Under the pieces are notes generated by a model that was not told the DNA's origin, ran no database searches, and saw only the letters and a program-made list of their open reading frames with translations. Shown piece after piece: positions 21,550 through 33,570 of a stretch of DNA of 64,000 nucleotides; the stretch's first letter is position 1, and each line of letters opens with the position of its first letter. The stretch lies in contig SSNP01000132.1 in the NCBI GenBank assembly GCA_006937955.1, positions 1,227,498 through 1,291,497 on the forward strand. Direction: 5' to 3'. The DNA is from Pachypanchax playfairii (lineage: Eukaryota > Chordata > Actinopteri > Cyprinodontiformes > Aplocheilidae). The translations under genes and the position numbers were made by a program.

Positions 21550-23280
21550 CATGGCTACAGTTTAGAGGGCGGCCTGAAGCAACGAAAAGAGGAGCCAGCG
21601 TCGGAGGTCTGGAAGGCGGCGGCGGCGTCTGAGGTCTGAAAGGCGGTCTGATGTGCGACCACTGCTGCTGAGTGCTTGTGGGTTGAAAGAACTAGCACCA
21701 GAAGAGCTGGAACCTGGAGTTCTGACACTGGATAATTTGGAACTGGCTGGTCTGGAACTGGAACTGGAACTGGAACTGGAACTGGAACTGGCTGGTCTGG
21801 AGATGGAACTGGCTGGTTTGGAACTGGAAGTAGAACTGGTCTGGAACTGGGTGATCTGGCACTGGATTCTGGAAGACTGGCACCAGAGCTGGATTCTGGA
21901 AGACTGGAAACCCCTGGAAGCCTCTGCAGAACTGGAACCCACTGGAAGACTGGAGAGAAACTCACTGGAAGACTGGAGAGGAACCCTCTAGAGAACCTGG
22001 ACTGGAACCCTCTGGAGAATGAGGATGGGAACCCTCTGGAGGACGAGGACTGGAACCCTAGGGAGAACGAGGACTGGAACCCTAGGGAGAACGAAGACTG
22101 CAACCCTTGGTACAGCTGGAGACCGAAACCGGACCCTCGGAAGAGCTGGAGCCCAGAACCGGACCCTCGGAAGAGCTGGAGCCTAGAACCGGGCCCTGGG
22201 AGGACTGGAGACTGGAACCGGACCCCTGGAAGGACTGGAACTGCCACAGGCAGGACCCTCTGGAGGACTGGAACTGCCGTAGGCAGGACCCTTTGGAGGA
22301 CTGGAAACTGCCGCAGGCGAGACCCACTGGACCTGGACCCTTGGGTGGACTGGGGTCTGGACCTGGAGAACTGGAGGCGTCGGGACCCTCGAGAGAACTG
22401 GAGGCGTCGGGACCCTCGGGAGAACTGGAGCCAGGAACTGGGCCCTCTGGCGGACTGGAACTGTCGGTGGGGCCCTTTGGTGGACTGGAACCATCGGTGG
22501 GGCCCTCAGGCGGACAGCAGTCGGCGGGACCCTCAGGCGGACAGCAGTCGGTGGGGCCCTTAGGTGGTGGTGGAAGAGTGTCATAATATGTCACATCGTC
22601 GAACCCAGGAGGAAGCATGAGAGGAACGGAGGAGACAAAGCATTGTTATTGCTTTTGATTGTTACTGCTGCCATTAACTGTTTCTCTGTTTATCTTTATA
22701 TAGACATGACGACTGGCCCAAATGTGTCTCTTTCCTGTCAGCTCAGACCCCAGTCGGCTCCAGCAGAAGGCCGCCCATCCTGAGCTGGGTTCTGCTAGAG
22801 GTTTCTTCCTGTTAAAAGGGAGTCGTTCCTTTCCACTGTCACCAATCGTGCTTGCTCAGGATGGGGGATTGTGCTGAACTAACAATTCAGCCCAATCGGC
22901 TGGTTCCTTAGATAGGAAATGTTTTATTATTAATTGGTGGATTTTCTGTGAAGTGCCTTGAAATGACTTTGTCATGAACTGGCGCTTTATAAATAAATAA
23001 ACGTGACACTTGATGCTGGAAACCTCTGGAGGACTGGACTCAAAGACGGGACCTTCTGGCAGATCGGCGCTGGAGACGGGACCCTCAGGAGGAGGTGGAG
23101 GAGCATCATGGGCAGTGACATCCTCGTGCCCTGGAGCCGACAGTGGAGGAGTGTCACGGGCCGTGATGTTCTCAGACCCTGGGACCGGCGTTGGAAGAGC
23201 GCCATGGGCCGTGACGTCCTTGGACCCTGGAGCCGGTGTTAGGGGATGAGCGACCTCAGGCACCGCTGACTGGTTGTGAC
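21550..23280 (-). pseudogene. Proline-rich, internally repetitive tail of a Gypsy-like element
   Basis: The minus strand has long, partly frameshifted open stretches of low-complexity tandem peptide such as SSPPEGPVPGSSSPEGP, with variants like PEGPADCCPPEGPTD. The units are degenerate and of variable length. A (GGAACT)n run occurs around 21750-21790. The stretch is interrupted by a plus-strand L2 3' UTR (22650-23005) and is followed on its 3' side by a PPT. Together these suggest the C-terminal spacer of an LTR retrotransposon polyprotein; a host low-complexity gene is less likely. No protease, RT or integrase block is visible nearby. Confidence 0.45.
22650..23005 (+). mobile_element. L2-like LINE, 3' UTR-only insertion
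   Basis: Nearly identical along its length to 56335-56715, the 3' UTR of the LINE at 55117-56720. Shared blocks include CTGCCATTAACTGTTTCTCT, TTTCTTCCTGTTAAAAGGGA and GGCGCTTTATAAATAAATAA. It is severely 5'-truncated and inserted within the proline-rich repeat. No clear target duplication was found. Confidence 0.85.
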
Positions 23281-23805
23281 CCTGACGTCTAGTTCTGGAC
23301 CGTCGGGGCTGGCACTCGACCGACCCAATCTCCCCTCTCTAGCTCCCCCTCCTCCTCTGGGCCAGAAGGACAGAGGTTCCACTAAAACAGTAAAATTATG
23401 CCACATTTTGAAGTCTTAAACCAACATTCTGAAACATAATATTGAAAATGATGGAAGAAACTTAATAAAATGGAGATTAACCAGCCTTGGCCAAGGTTGC
23501 AGGTGCAGTTGAAATGGTACACATTTGTACTTTATGTCAATTTGAACACTCTAAGGGGCATTTCTGGCCTTTTAAAGACCAATATTGTACTTTTAAGTGA
23601 ACATTTTAAAACAATTTACCTATAGGTACAAAAAATGTTCTTGTCTCTTACCTCTATTTCTGAGAGTGTAGCCCACTAACGTTTAAGCTACACCTGGAAG
23701 ATATGCACCCACCTAACAGAATCTGGAAACTATCCTCAATTATTAACAGATAAAGATTTTTTGTGAATTCATAGAGGCTCAAGTAAAGTTATATTTTGAG
23801 CTACT
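23281..23805. other. No gene seen
   Basis: No recognised motif or repeat apart from an (ACT)n run at about 23805-23820 that belongs to the next LINE's tail. Confidence 0.45.
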
Positions 23806-24678
23806 ACTACTACTACTACTGTCATTTAGCAGACGCTTTTATCCAAAGCGACTTACATTGAGAGAACATACAAGCAAGAAATCAAAGAGAAGGAAACAAT
23901 ATAAGGAGGCGGACTGTTTGGAGTCCAGTTTAATTCCGACGCTGATACATCAAGTGTATCAATTTTTTTTTTTTTTTAATTAATTTATTTATTTATTTTT
24001 TAAAATTTATTTATTTATTTTTTGTAGAGATAAACTCCCAAATCGCTATCATAAATCATAAATTAATCCTACATTAAGACTGAAAGTGTTCTTTAAAGAG
24101 GTGAGTCTTAAGTCTGCTCTTAAAAGTAGCTGCCGACTCTGAGGATCGGACCGAGTTTGGTAGGTCATTCCACCATCGGGGGATAACAGAGGAGAAGAGT
24201 TTGGAACATGATCTCATGCCACGTTGTGGTGGAAGCGCTAGGAGTCTTTCAGCGGCTGAGCGTAGCTGACGCGTGGGAATGTAGGTTTGGATGAAGGAGT
24301 GAAGGTAAGTAGGAGCTGTGTGTGTTAGAGTCTGGTAAGCCAGAAGCAGAGCTTTGTATTTGATGCGTGCTGCAACTGGAAGCCAGTGCAGAGAAATGAG
24401 CAGCGGAGTGACATGAGCCCTCTTGGGCTGGTTGAAGACCAAACGTGCTGCTGCGTTCTGAATCATCTGCAGAGGTTTAACCGAGGACGCCGGAAGACCG
24501 GCCAGCAAAGAGTTGCAGTAGTCGATGCAGGACAAGACCAGGGCCTGGACCAGAAGCTGTGTGGTGTGGTCTGTCAGGAAGGTTCTGATTTTCCTGATGT
24601 TGTAAAGAGCGAATCGACATGAGCGAGCTACGGAGTTAACCTGCTCCTTGAAGGACAGCTGGTTGTCCAGCGAAACGA
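23806..24678 (-). pseudogene. 5'-truncated L2-clade LINE
   Basis: The minus strand at 24675-24074 encodes an RT C-terminal domain with few breaks (SCIDYCNSLLAGLPASSVKP, MIQNAAARLVFNQ, LHWLPVAARIKYK, PRWWNDLPNSVR, FKSRLKTHLFKEHF) and ends near 24074. The 3' UTR ends with CATTTAGCAGACGCTTTTAT and a following AAGCGACTTACAT, the conserved tail shared by fish L2 LINEs and the SINEs that use them. A (TTTA)n tract lies within the UTR. The 5' end joins the next element directly at about 24678. Confidence 0.9.
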
Positions 24679-25617
24679 TATTCCAGAAATTGCCTCATGC
24701 ACTTTATGGGAGGCCTTTAAAGCCTATTTTAGAGGATGTGTAATTTCATACAAAGCAGCCAGAAAGAAAAAAAGAGACTGCTCAGTGTGAACAACTTCAA
24801 GAACAGATACAGCAACTAGACCAAGAAAATGCATCAAACCCTACATCAGAGCTACATAAGAAAATAACCAATCTAAAGTACCCGCTAAATCAAATTCTCT
24901 CTAAGGAAATCACAACAGCCTTTTTATTTACCAAACAAAAATACTTTGAATTCGGGGAAAAAACCACATAAATTATTACCTCATCAACGTAGAAAAATTG
25001 AAGCAGATCGAATTATCCATAAAATTAGAGATGATAAAGGAAATATACTGACTAAACCAAAGGAAATAAATACAAGATTTTTACAATATTATTCTGATTT
25101 ATACATGTCTAAATGTAATGCTGACCATACAGTCATGAACAAGTTTCTAGATGAATGTAACCTGCCTAGAATTACAGTAGAAGATTTAGATAGACTTAAT
25201 TCTGATATCAAAATTCAAAAGGCTATTACATCCCTTAAAAGTGGGAAAGTACCTGGCCCTGATGGCATACCAGCTGAACTCCATAAAATTCTGTGATATT
25301 CTTACTCCATTTCTCCATAGAGCGTTTAAACAAGCCCAACTGGATGACAGACTCCACCAACACTAACTCAGGCAGCTATTACTGTTCTCCGTAAGAAAAG
25401 TAAGGACGAGTTAAATGTGGGCTCATATCGTCCAATTTCTCTTTTAAATATAGGTGGTAAACTCTATGCAAAAATTCTTGCCAATAGATTAAATCCTCTG
25501 ATGACTACGTTAGTGCATAGCGATCAAACTGGCTTCATAGCAAGTAGAAGTTCACCATCTAATCTACTCCGTTTGTTTGATGTTTTATATACGGACAGGA
25601 AAACACATAATGATCTG

Positions 25618-26930
25618 GGGTCTCATTTATAAAACATTGCCTAGAAACCCTACGAAAAGTGTATGTACGACCAAAACAAAAAGTTTGCGTACGCCAAAAA
25701 AATTTCCGATTTATAAAACCATGTGTACGCACAGTTGTAAGCAATTTCCCCTTTATAAATCACACTCTACCTGAAAGCTTGCGTACGTGAATTTGGCTTG
25801 TGTCCCACCCTGAACACGCCCAAACCCGGCCATATAAGCTCAACGCAAAGCAGGACATGAATATTGATGCATATGAGGAAGACGGGAAATATCGCAACTA
25901 AACAAAAAAACAAGAAGATAAACTTCACAGAGATGAAAATTAAAGTGTTAGTGGGTGAAGTGGCGACTAGGAGAGACATTTTATTTGGTGGAAACAGCAG
26001 TGGTGTCACAAACAAAAGAAAAAACTACGAGTGGCAGCGTCTGCAGTGTAGACTGTCAGTGCAGACTGTCAGTGCAGCTGACAGGACGGTGTACGGTCTT
26101 GTGTCAGAGAAGGAGGGCGACACCGACCTGACAAAAACAACAAATAAACCCAGTAAAGCACCTTTTGTAATACATGGCTATGTTAACAAATGTTAGCATG
26201 TTTTAAGGAGACAGACTAATATGCCGTGTCTTTTCAGCACTTCCACACTCAGTAGAAGGTGAGGATGAGGATGAGGTCGTTAGACTGTCCCCTGCAACAG
26301 TGCGGCCCCATCAGCAGTGGTTGGGTTCTGACTGAAGCTGTGATACAGACACAGAGAGACACCATCAGCGCTATTAATTCCGTGACTAATGAATTAAAAG
26401 AAATAAAGAGTGTGTTTTACGACATGATGACAGCCGTTGGGGCCTTAAATGATACATTAAAAACATTAAATGAACCTTGTAGTTGTCATCTCAAACGCTG
26501 CATTACACCCTCAGACCCTTGTTCCCTTAGTAAAGACTTCCTGTCGAGGAGGAGGCGAATCATTTTACGTATTTCTCTTAGTATTAAAAAATGTTTTCAG
26601 CAGAGTTACAGCTCACTGCAAGCTGCAATATAGAGATCATTGCTGTTCTGAATGTTTATAATAACACGAATCTATAACCTTGGTGTGAGGTGAAATGACT
26701 TTTGTGAGAGGAGTAATATGCAGTCTGACTGCAGTTCACCACCTCACCAACTGCGTCGTTGATTCCCCTCGTCTCCAAAATGTCCGTACCCACAGGTCAG
26801 AGTTGGCGTACAGGTGCGCACGTTTTCAAGTCAAGTTCATTTTTTATAAATCCCAACTTTTGCTTTGAAAATGGTGTATGCTACTTTCAGGCCCCATTTT
26901 GTGCGTACGCAACGTTTATAAATGAGACCC
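25618..26930 (+). mobile_element. Non-autonomous PIF/Harbinger element with exact insertion site
   Basis: Ends GGGTCTCATTTATAAA and TTTATAAATGAGACCC are perfect inverted termini. The 3-bp target duplication CTG (25615-25617 and 26931-26933) is exact. Removing the element and one CTG restores the L1 reading frame. It carries a Myb/SANT-like gene remnant but no transposase. Confidence 0.92.
25864..26635 (+). pseudogene. Harbinger Myb/SANT-like DNA-binding protein remnant
   Basis: Residues around INFTEMKIKVLVGEVATRRD then ILFGG and NKRKNYEWQ resemble the tryptophan-containing Myb/SANT-like domain of the second protein encoded by Harbinger elements. In that family it binds transposon ends and helps import the transposase. 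Downstream, 26320-26450 encodes WVLTEAVIQTQRDTISAINS then VTNELKEIKSVF, matching the coiled C-terminal part of such proteins. The two parts lie in different frames and a candidate acceptor (TCTTTTCAG) precedes the second, so either an intron or decay separates them. Coding integrity is doubtful. Confidence 0.65.
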
Positions 26931-28169
26931 CTGGTCATTTTGACTCTTGACGCAGAAAAGGCATTTGATCAGATAGAGTGGGAATATTTGTTTGAGGTAC
27001 TGAAATGATTTCATTTGGGTGATAGGTTTATAAATTGGGTGAGACTTTTGTACAAGAATCCTAGCGCACAAATTCGTACTAATCATTGCCTATCTACTCC
27101 TTTTCAACTGTTTAGAGGAACACGCCAGGGCTGTCTCTTGTCTGCGGCGGCGGCGGGGGAACGTTACGACAGTGAGCTTTCACAGGGGACCAGTAGGGGG
27201 AGAGCGAGAGCAAAACTTACTTAGTTCTGCTTTAAATGCGGATGATATTTTGCTGTACGTTACAAACTCCCATCGCTCGATACAATCTATTCTTGACAAA
27301 ATAGAATTGTTTGGAAAATTTTCTGGCTATCGTATAAATTGGACGAAAAGCATACTAATGCCTGTTAATATCACCGATCAAACAACCCTAACAAGATTCC
27401 CCTTCAAAGTGTCCAATGATAAGTTACTTATTTAGGCATTGAATTTACAAAACATTTCTCTTCTCTTATACAATCAAAATTTTTAGCTTTACTGGATGAA
27501 CTTAAACACAAAATTCAGTTTTGGAAAACTCTGCCAATATCATTACTTGGGAGAATAAATGCCATTAAGATGATTTTCTTACCACAAATATTATACTCAT
27601 TTCAAAATATTCCGTATTTTTAACAAAATCTTTTTTTTAAGAAAATTGACTCAATTACCTTTCCTCTGGGACTATAAGGTTCCAAGAATTGCCAAAAAGC
27701 ATTTAACTAAATCTAAAATGAATGGAGGTCTATCTCTTCCAAATTTCATAATGTATTATTGGGCATGTGCTTTTAAAAGCATTAACTCTTTCACCAAAAT
27801 ACCTGATAAACCCCCTACCTGGATAATTACAGAACGGGAAGATTGTGACCCATACTCCCCTGCTGCTATAGTACTTTCACCAACTCCTCTAGATAAATCA
27901 GCATACAGCCAAAATCAAATCGCATTTTTCTCATAAATGGATACCCCTCTCCATACCAATAGCCAATAATGCTTCCTTTACCCCATCAATTTTGGATGTA
28001 ACTTTCTCCGATTGGCGTAGATTAGGACTATGCTGCATCCGTGACCTTTATATTGAAGGTAAATTTGGTATTTTTGTTCAGTTACAGACAAAATTTAAAC
28101 TCCATAGCAATATTTTTTTTAGATACTTACAGGTCAGGGATTAAGTATGAAAATACTTATCAGCTCCTA

Positions 28170-28560
28170 TGCCATCCTTCAGAGGCTTTTGTCCGGCCTT
28201 TGGGCCTGCAGTGAGTCCAGGCCTCTGGACTCAGTTTTTTGTTTTGGCCTGGCCTACCTCCGTTAGATACCTTCAGTTTAGACTGTTTAGATTTTTCTTC
28301 TGGTCAGTCCCTCCTTCCATGCCTCCCACCTCCCGCCCATGTAGTTTTTTTGTTGTAACCGAGATTTCGGTCTTCTTTTGTTGTTTTGGACATCGGGTGC
28401 CGTTCATTAAGGGGGGGGGAATGGGGCGGTCCTGTTAGGTTCTGGGGGTTTGTTTGGTTTTATGGTATTGCTTTCCTACAGAGATCTGTGATTTTGTGTT
28501 TAGTTTTCTTTCCACTGGTCACTCCGTTCCTTGTTCGGAATCGCAACTATATGGTTGGAA
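28170..28560 (+). mobile_element. Gypsy-like 3' end: C-terminal spacer, polypurine tract, start of LTR
   Basis: An open stretch ending in a FIKGGGMG-type peptide runs into AAGGGGGGGGAATGGGGCGG (28409-28430), a PPT-like tract, then TGTTAGGTTCTGGGGG as a possible LTR start. The layout resembles the 21.3-kb remnant in the opposite orientation. The LTR end and any target duplication were not found. Confidence 0.4.
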
Positions 28561-28699
28561 CTGGTAGTTACTAAGCAATTGCAAAAAGCTGAAGATACAT
28601 ACATATACTTGTGGGAAATTACTCAGTAATACCTAGTTATTACATTTGTATTACCACACTATTACCATGTTATTACAAGCTGTACACTAAAGTGCTGTC

Positions 28700-28867
28700 A
28701 CCAAAAGACAGACAACCATTCATACACATTCACCAGAAAACCTAACACACATGTTTTTGGTCTGTGGAGAGAAACAGGAATACCTGGAGTAAACCCACAT
28801 GAAAACTCATCATGCTGAGCTGAAGCTGAGATTTGAACCTACAACCTTCTTCATAATCAAATGTGAA
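28700..28867 (-). mobile_element. tRNA-derived SINE fragment
   Basis: The body (ACACATGTTTTTGGTCTGTG and GGAGTAAACCCACATGAAAA) and an inverted B-box-like GATTTGAACCTACAACCTTC fit a dispersed fish SINE whose head lies on the right. Strongly diverged. Confidence 0.5.
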
Positions 28868-30404
28868 GCCAAATAATAGAAAAGCTTCTTCCTTCCTTTA
28901 AATTTTTTTCTATATAGTTTTGTTCCGAAGCATCTTTGAGTTTTATTTTTAAAAGAACAAGAAGTCACTGGATGTAATAAGTGAAATGGCCATAGGACTA
29001 TAGCCTGACTAGTCAGTGTGGTTTTAATGGAGTTTTATTTGAATATCATTTTAATATTTTTATCTTGTTTTTCTTTCTCTCTGTTATCTGTTTCTGCTTT
29101 ACTTTTCCTGACATACTAACCTCATCTGACCATGTCCCATTCTTCACCCTATCCCACTCTTTTCACCAAATCCAGGAATATGGCACATGCAATTTTCACT
29201 ATTTGTACTGCCCTTTGGCATCGCCACCCACCTGAAAGCTATCCTCATAGATCCACTCATAAGTTTGGTCTCCAATCACATTGTTTATCCTGCTGTAGTT
29301 GTACCTTTCTGGATTTCTGTTCCTTTCAGTTCAAATTTGAATAAAAGTTGTTAGACTTCACTTCATTCTTTGCATCCTGTTGGGGACATACAGAGCCAAA
29401 AACCTTGTAAACAGAGCAGATTACATTCTGCAATTTTTTAAAGGTAATTCATGATAGTACAGTTGATTTTTCAGTATCTGTCATTATCAAAAACAACAAC
29501 ATGCTTTCAGCTGGGAAAACAGGGTTAGAGTAGATTATTCTGAGTTCAGGGTCATTTTCACTGAGGTAAGGATATCTAATTGAAGCTAATGTGTTTGAGT
29601 CAGAGATAATTATGTGTAAAAATCTGGTCGTGACATATTTAATGTTTTACACTGAACAACATTTTAGACATTGTAGTTTTTTATTTAATATTAAATTTTT
29701 TCTTCTAGATTCAGTTTAGACATACAAATTCACGTGCAGCATTTTGTGACACATGTCTACAAAAGTGGATAAAATAGTTGGCCCCCGAAAGCAAAAAAAG
29801 GCTCTTTGCTAATGCAGACCATCCCTATTAGTAGATTCAAGATGGAGAGAAAGGAGAGAACTGGATTTATTTGGCTGATGTACAGGATGGTGTTGGAGAT
29901 TTTAAGGTTTTACGATGTTGGTAAAAGGTCACAGGTCATGATGCAGGAGTAAGTGAACTGAAAGAGACCTGGCCTGAATCAACACTTTTGTGTTTATCTT
30001 GGAAACCAGTTGGTTTACGACCTGGGACTGTTGTCCATCCAATTGTGTGTTTGTTTACTACACTCTGACTTCATTATCTGACCCACACTTGTTTCCCTCC
30101 CTTGCTCCATCCAGATGGGAGGTGTCATTGTGAATAAAAAGGAAATGCAAAAGTGAACACATCAGAATTGTCTCAGCACCTTGGTTGGGGGTTCTCCTTT
30201 GCAAAGCTCATTGAAACCATACCTCTGTGTCTGACTGATGGTCTTTTTGATAGTTATTTAACTTAGGGGTATTAAAATATCCTAACAGATTGCTTTATAT
30301 AAGCTGGACAAGCCTAGATACCAAAGATTGCTAAGTTTAAAAGAGATACTGGATTTCTGTAGATTTATGTTTTTTATGTGTGTATCTTATGAAAATTATC
30401 TACT
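28868..30404. other. No gene seen
   Basis: AT-rich. A segment near 30120-30260 with AATAAAA and a short GT-rich tail could be an old LTR end, but no boundaries were found. No coding motif. Confidence 0.4.
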
Positions 30405-30955
30405 CAGTATGTTTACATGCAGCCAGAGAAATTCGAATTATTGCCTTAGTCTGACTGAAATTGGACTTCTGAAATGCATGTAAACGGCTTAGTCAGACTG
30501 AAATCAAACCGAGATGGACTTTGAATAGTCTGACTAAGCTACCCAGATAATGCGATTCAAATTCAAATTTCTCTGCATGTAAATGCTCAACCTGCTTAGT
30601 CGAGCTATCTGGCCCGCCCCTTCAGGAAATGACGTCGGCGGCAGCACCGCGCTAAACAGCAAAACGGTAAACGAAGAACAAGATGAAGATGGGGGCTAAC
30701 ACAAGCGTAAGTGGAAGGTCAGTACATTTTACATTTTTTCACTAACGCAACTGTTTCTTTGTTTGACGCAAACCAGAAGAACGCCCCCGTGAAGGGTCGC
30801 ATGGCGCCACCTACCGTGGCGGCGGTGAGCGCACTTCTTTCAATAATTCGATTTTCGAAGTGACATATAAACTGGGATACGGCTCTCACCAGGGGGCTAA
30901 TCCTTAGTCCAACTTCTGCCAAAAGCTTGATTTAGGTGTGCTTGTAAACGTACTG
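30405..30955. mobile_element. TIR MITE, class unassigned
   Basis: The termini CAGTATGTTTACATGCA and the complement of the right end, CAGTACGTTTACAAGCA, form a 17-bp imperfect inverted repeat. Sub-terminal palindromic blocks occur (AGTCAGACTGAAAT / TAGTCTGACTAAG). A GC-rich centre with GACGTC lies at about 30630-30640. No ORF of note and no certain target duplication. Confidence 0.6.
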
Positions 30956-31186
30956 ACTGAGGAGTTGGATAGAATCATCTAAAGAGACATTAACGAGATG
31001 CTTTTTAGGCTGCCTCAATGCTGAAGGAATTTGATGAGAACTTTTCTGGAGAGTAGCCAATGGCTGAACTCATTGAGAGCAGATGGTGGTGGAGTCAGAG
31101 ATGTAAAAAGGCTATGCAGTTTCTGTGGTGGAAAAGGGTGGGGGGTGACATTGCTAAAGTGGCTTGTCTTGCTTTACTTATATATA

Positions 31187-31523
31187 TACTGTTTCCTGCC
31201 CCGCTGCGCATGGCAAAATCAGGCGTTCTCTCTTCCTGTTTGCTACATCTTATACTACAGCTTTTAGCCAGTAGCATGCTAGGTGTGGTTTCAACTGCAG
31301 GAGCAGCCGAATACTAACGAACAAAGGAGTTGTGACGAAACAGATACAGGCCATTCGAACTCAGGAGAACTCGGGTTTTATCACCACCTGCGTAGTTTGA
31401 GAGATACAAACTGAAAGAGAAGTTGTTGACCTGTTTTCACACCCACTATAAAGGTAAGAACACATGTGGAGCTAAAATATTCAACAGAAACCTCAGAAAA
31501 AACGTTTTTAATCGAATGGCCTC
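31187..31523 (+). mobile_element. TTAA-flanked MITE, copy 2 (left end missing)
   Basis: Starts within the family at ACTGTTTCCTGCCCCGCTGC and runs to the right terminus AATGGCCTCT. The flank is TTCA rather than TTAA. It contains the family's donor-like AAG/GTAAGAAC at about 31452. Confidence 0.85.
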
Positions 31524-32571
31524 TTTCAATAAAAAAAAGTTGAAATAGAGAAGGTGGAAGTTTAAGATGGATGTTTCCAAAAATGGAGGAACATGAGACT
31601 GAAGGGACCTGCATACGATGCTGAGATCCAGAGGACAGTTAAACTGAAAGTAAGTTAGTCATTGAGTTTATAACACGAATCATGAGCAGGTTTGATGATA
31701 AACTGTAAAGAAGAATTTTTGAGACTGAATTTGATTTAGTGAAGTATGAGTGTTGACAGAGCAGATTAAGATGGCTGAGACAATGGTGGCCCCAAAAATA
31801 GCTGTGAACTAGGAGAGTTCACAAAGAGTGTTAAAATTAGTCTCTAAGAGATGGGACAAACACATAATCAGACTTGTGACTTTGTGTGGAATCCCCCATA
31901 AAGGGATTTGGGGTTGCAACTATTACAACAGAAGTGGGCTGAAGGTTGTGGCTGTCTGTTTGCTCAGTGGAATGAAGTAGCAGAAAAGTCTTTGTACAGT
32001 CTACATGTGTGTGCAGCAGCTGGGAGTTAGCAGTCTTTGTTGTTGTGCCCGTGGATCAGAGGCAAGCAGCTGACTGTGGACAAGCTCAGGCGCAGCTAGT
32101 GATAGTGGTGGGATAGTAGTAGCTGTCAGCGCTGACTGCCAGGTTGACAGGAAGACTTACTGGCAAGTTTCACTGATTGAGTAGAGACCGCCCAAGGCTG
32201 GAGCTGAGTTGAGGGAAAGTGGAAAGGGGCTGAAACAATCTGATGAGAGACTGTCACATGAAAGCTTACAGGAACTCGTGGTATGACATGAATGAATGAC
32301 TGAGCGCGGGTGAGTAAGTCTCTTATGTGGTGTACTGATGATTGGTCAGCTAGCTAATGGCAGACAGTAGCTCATTAATAACAGCGTCTGGTGAAGTCCG
32401 TAATGAACTCTGACAGTGGCAGTGCTGAAAGTCAGAATAAAGAATGGACAATAGAGTGAAACCAGAGGTGAAGCCATGTAGTAGATATCAGATGAGTAGT
32501 GGCATGGGTGAGATTGTAAACATGGGACAAAAGCAGGGATCGTCTGTCCGTCCGTCCCTCCCTTTCTCCCT
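31524..32571. other. No gene seen
   Basis: Unassigned sequence with only short open frames. Coding motifs and further repeats were not recognised. Confidence 0.45.
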
Positions 32572-32660
32572 CCATCCATCCATCCATCCATCCATCCATC
32601 CATCCATCCATCCATCCATCCATCCATCCATCCATCCATCCATCCATCCATCCATCCATC
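32572..32660. repeat. (CCAT)n microsatellite
   Basis: About 22 perfect tetranucleotide units. The Met-Asp-Gly-Trp-rich minus-strand frames over it are artefacts of the repeat. Confidence 0.97.
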
Positions 32661-33570
32661 GAATATATATTTAAAAAAAACAACGCCATATGCGTTCTCT
32701 CTGCCAATCTTTCAACAGTAACGCTAAATTGAGATAATAGTCAATTACAGCCCAGAACATTAAAATAAGTAAGTGTTTATGTTAAAGTAAATTTAATAAA
32801 AAGTCCTAACATCAGGTGTGTTATTGTGTGTACATATGCGCTCATGTGTGAACTCCTTTTTAATTAAATCACTTGACACCAGTGGGTCACATTTATTACA
32901 GAGTAACAGTGACCAAACAGTGAGTTCTCCTTGATCAAATCCTTCAGTATACATGCGTATCAGTTTGCCTTGTTTGTGTGTGTCTGCTTGTGTGAAGATG
33001 TTAAGTGGGTGTGAAGCTGAAGAATCATGCCTTCAGGTGTAATAATATATCAGGCTGTCTTTTTATTAGACCCTGACAGTGGTGAGTAATTAACTTCCTG
33101 CTGAGAACATGTTTATTCTGTGGCTGATGTCATAAAGCAAGATAATAGCAGGCCTAAAGACAGATTTGCTTTTCATATACAGCAAGAGATGATTAAAAAG
33201 AGGAAAACATGTGGGTAAGCATATCTTTATAACACTACAAAATTTCCTGATTATGGTTTAGAGAAAAGTGATAGTATACTATATGACACTCGTGAATTTA
33301 AAAAGTAAGTTGTAGTAGTTGGCAGAGGTAAAACTGAGATTCGTACATTGCAGGTGGGGGTGAAGGTTGGGTAATATGATTTAACGGCTGAATTGTATTT
33401 ACTGCAATATTTGTCCAAGAACACAAAATTTGTCACAATCATTCTAGACACATTTATCAGTGAGCAAAGAGCAAAATAATAAAATTCTTCTCTGGGTGCA
33501 CTTACATTAATTTGTATTAGACAATAATGATGTTATTTAGACAAAATATGACCATATCATACCAGTCATA
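32661..33570. other. No gene seen
   Basis: AT-rich and without recognised features. Confidence 0.45.

Larger units (their letters stand above)
24679..28157 (+). pseudogene. L1-like LINE, 5'-truncated, split by a Harbinger insertion
   Basis: The plus strand encodes an L1-type reverse transcriptase in broken frames. Blocks are SLKSGKVPGPDGIPAELHK near 25230-25290, GSYRPISLLNIGGKLYAKIL at 25420-25480, DQTGFIASRSS near 25525, TLDAEKAFDQIEWEYLF near 26945, and RQGCLLS near 27125. LNADDILLYV near 27235 has N where the catalytic box normally has Y. The thumb/C-terminal region runs to about 28155. A 1313-bp Harbinger element sits between HNDL and VILTLDAEK. Between RQGCLLS and LNADD about 90 bp of CpG-rich sequence replaces the usual palm segment. 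Several stops and frameshifts make it inactive. Confidence 0.9.

Noticed and set aside
22183..22193. Origin of array 1 from the proline-rich LTR-element repeat
   Set aside because: Only an 11-base match (CTAGAACCGGG), which is expected by chance given the number of unit positions.
31060..31317. Short coding gene at the MITE (85-codon frame)
   Set aside because: The frame runs through TTAA MITE copy 2; similar frames occur in other copies.
32346..32707. Trp-Met-Asp-Gly repeat protein
   Set aside because: It is only the translation of a (CCAT)n microsatellite.
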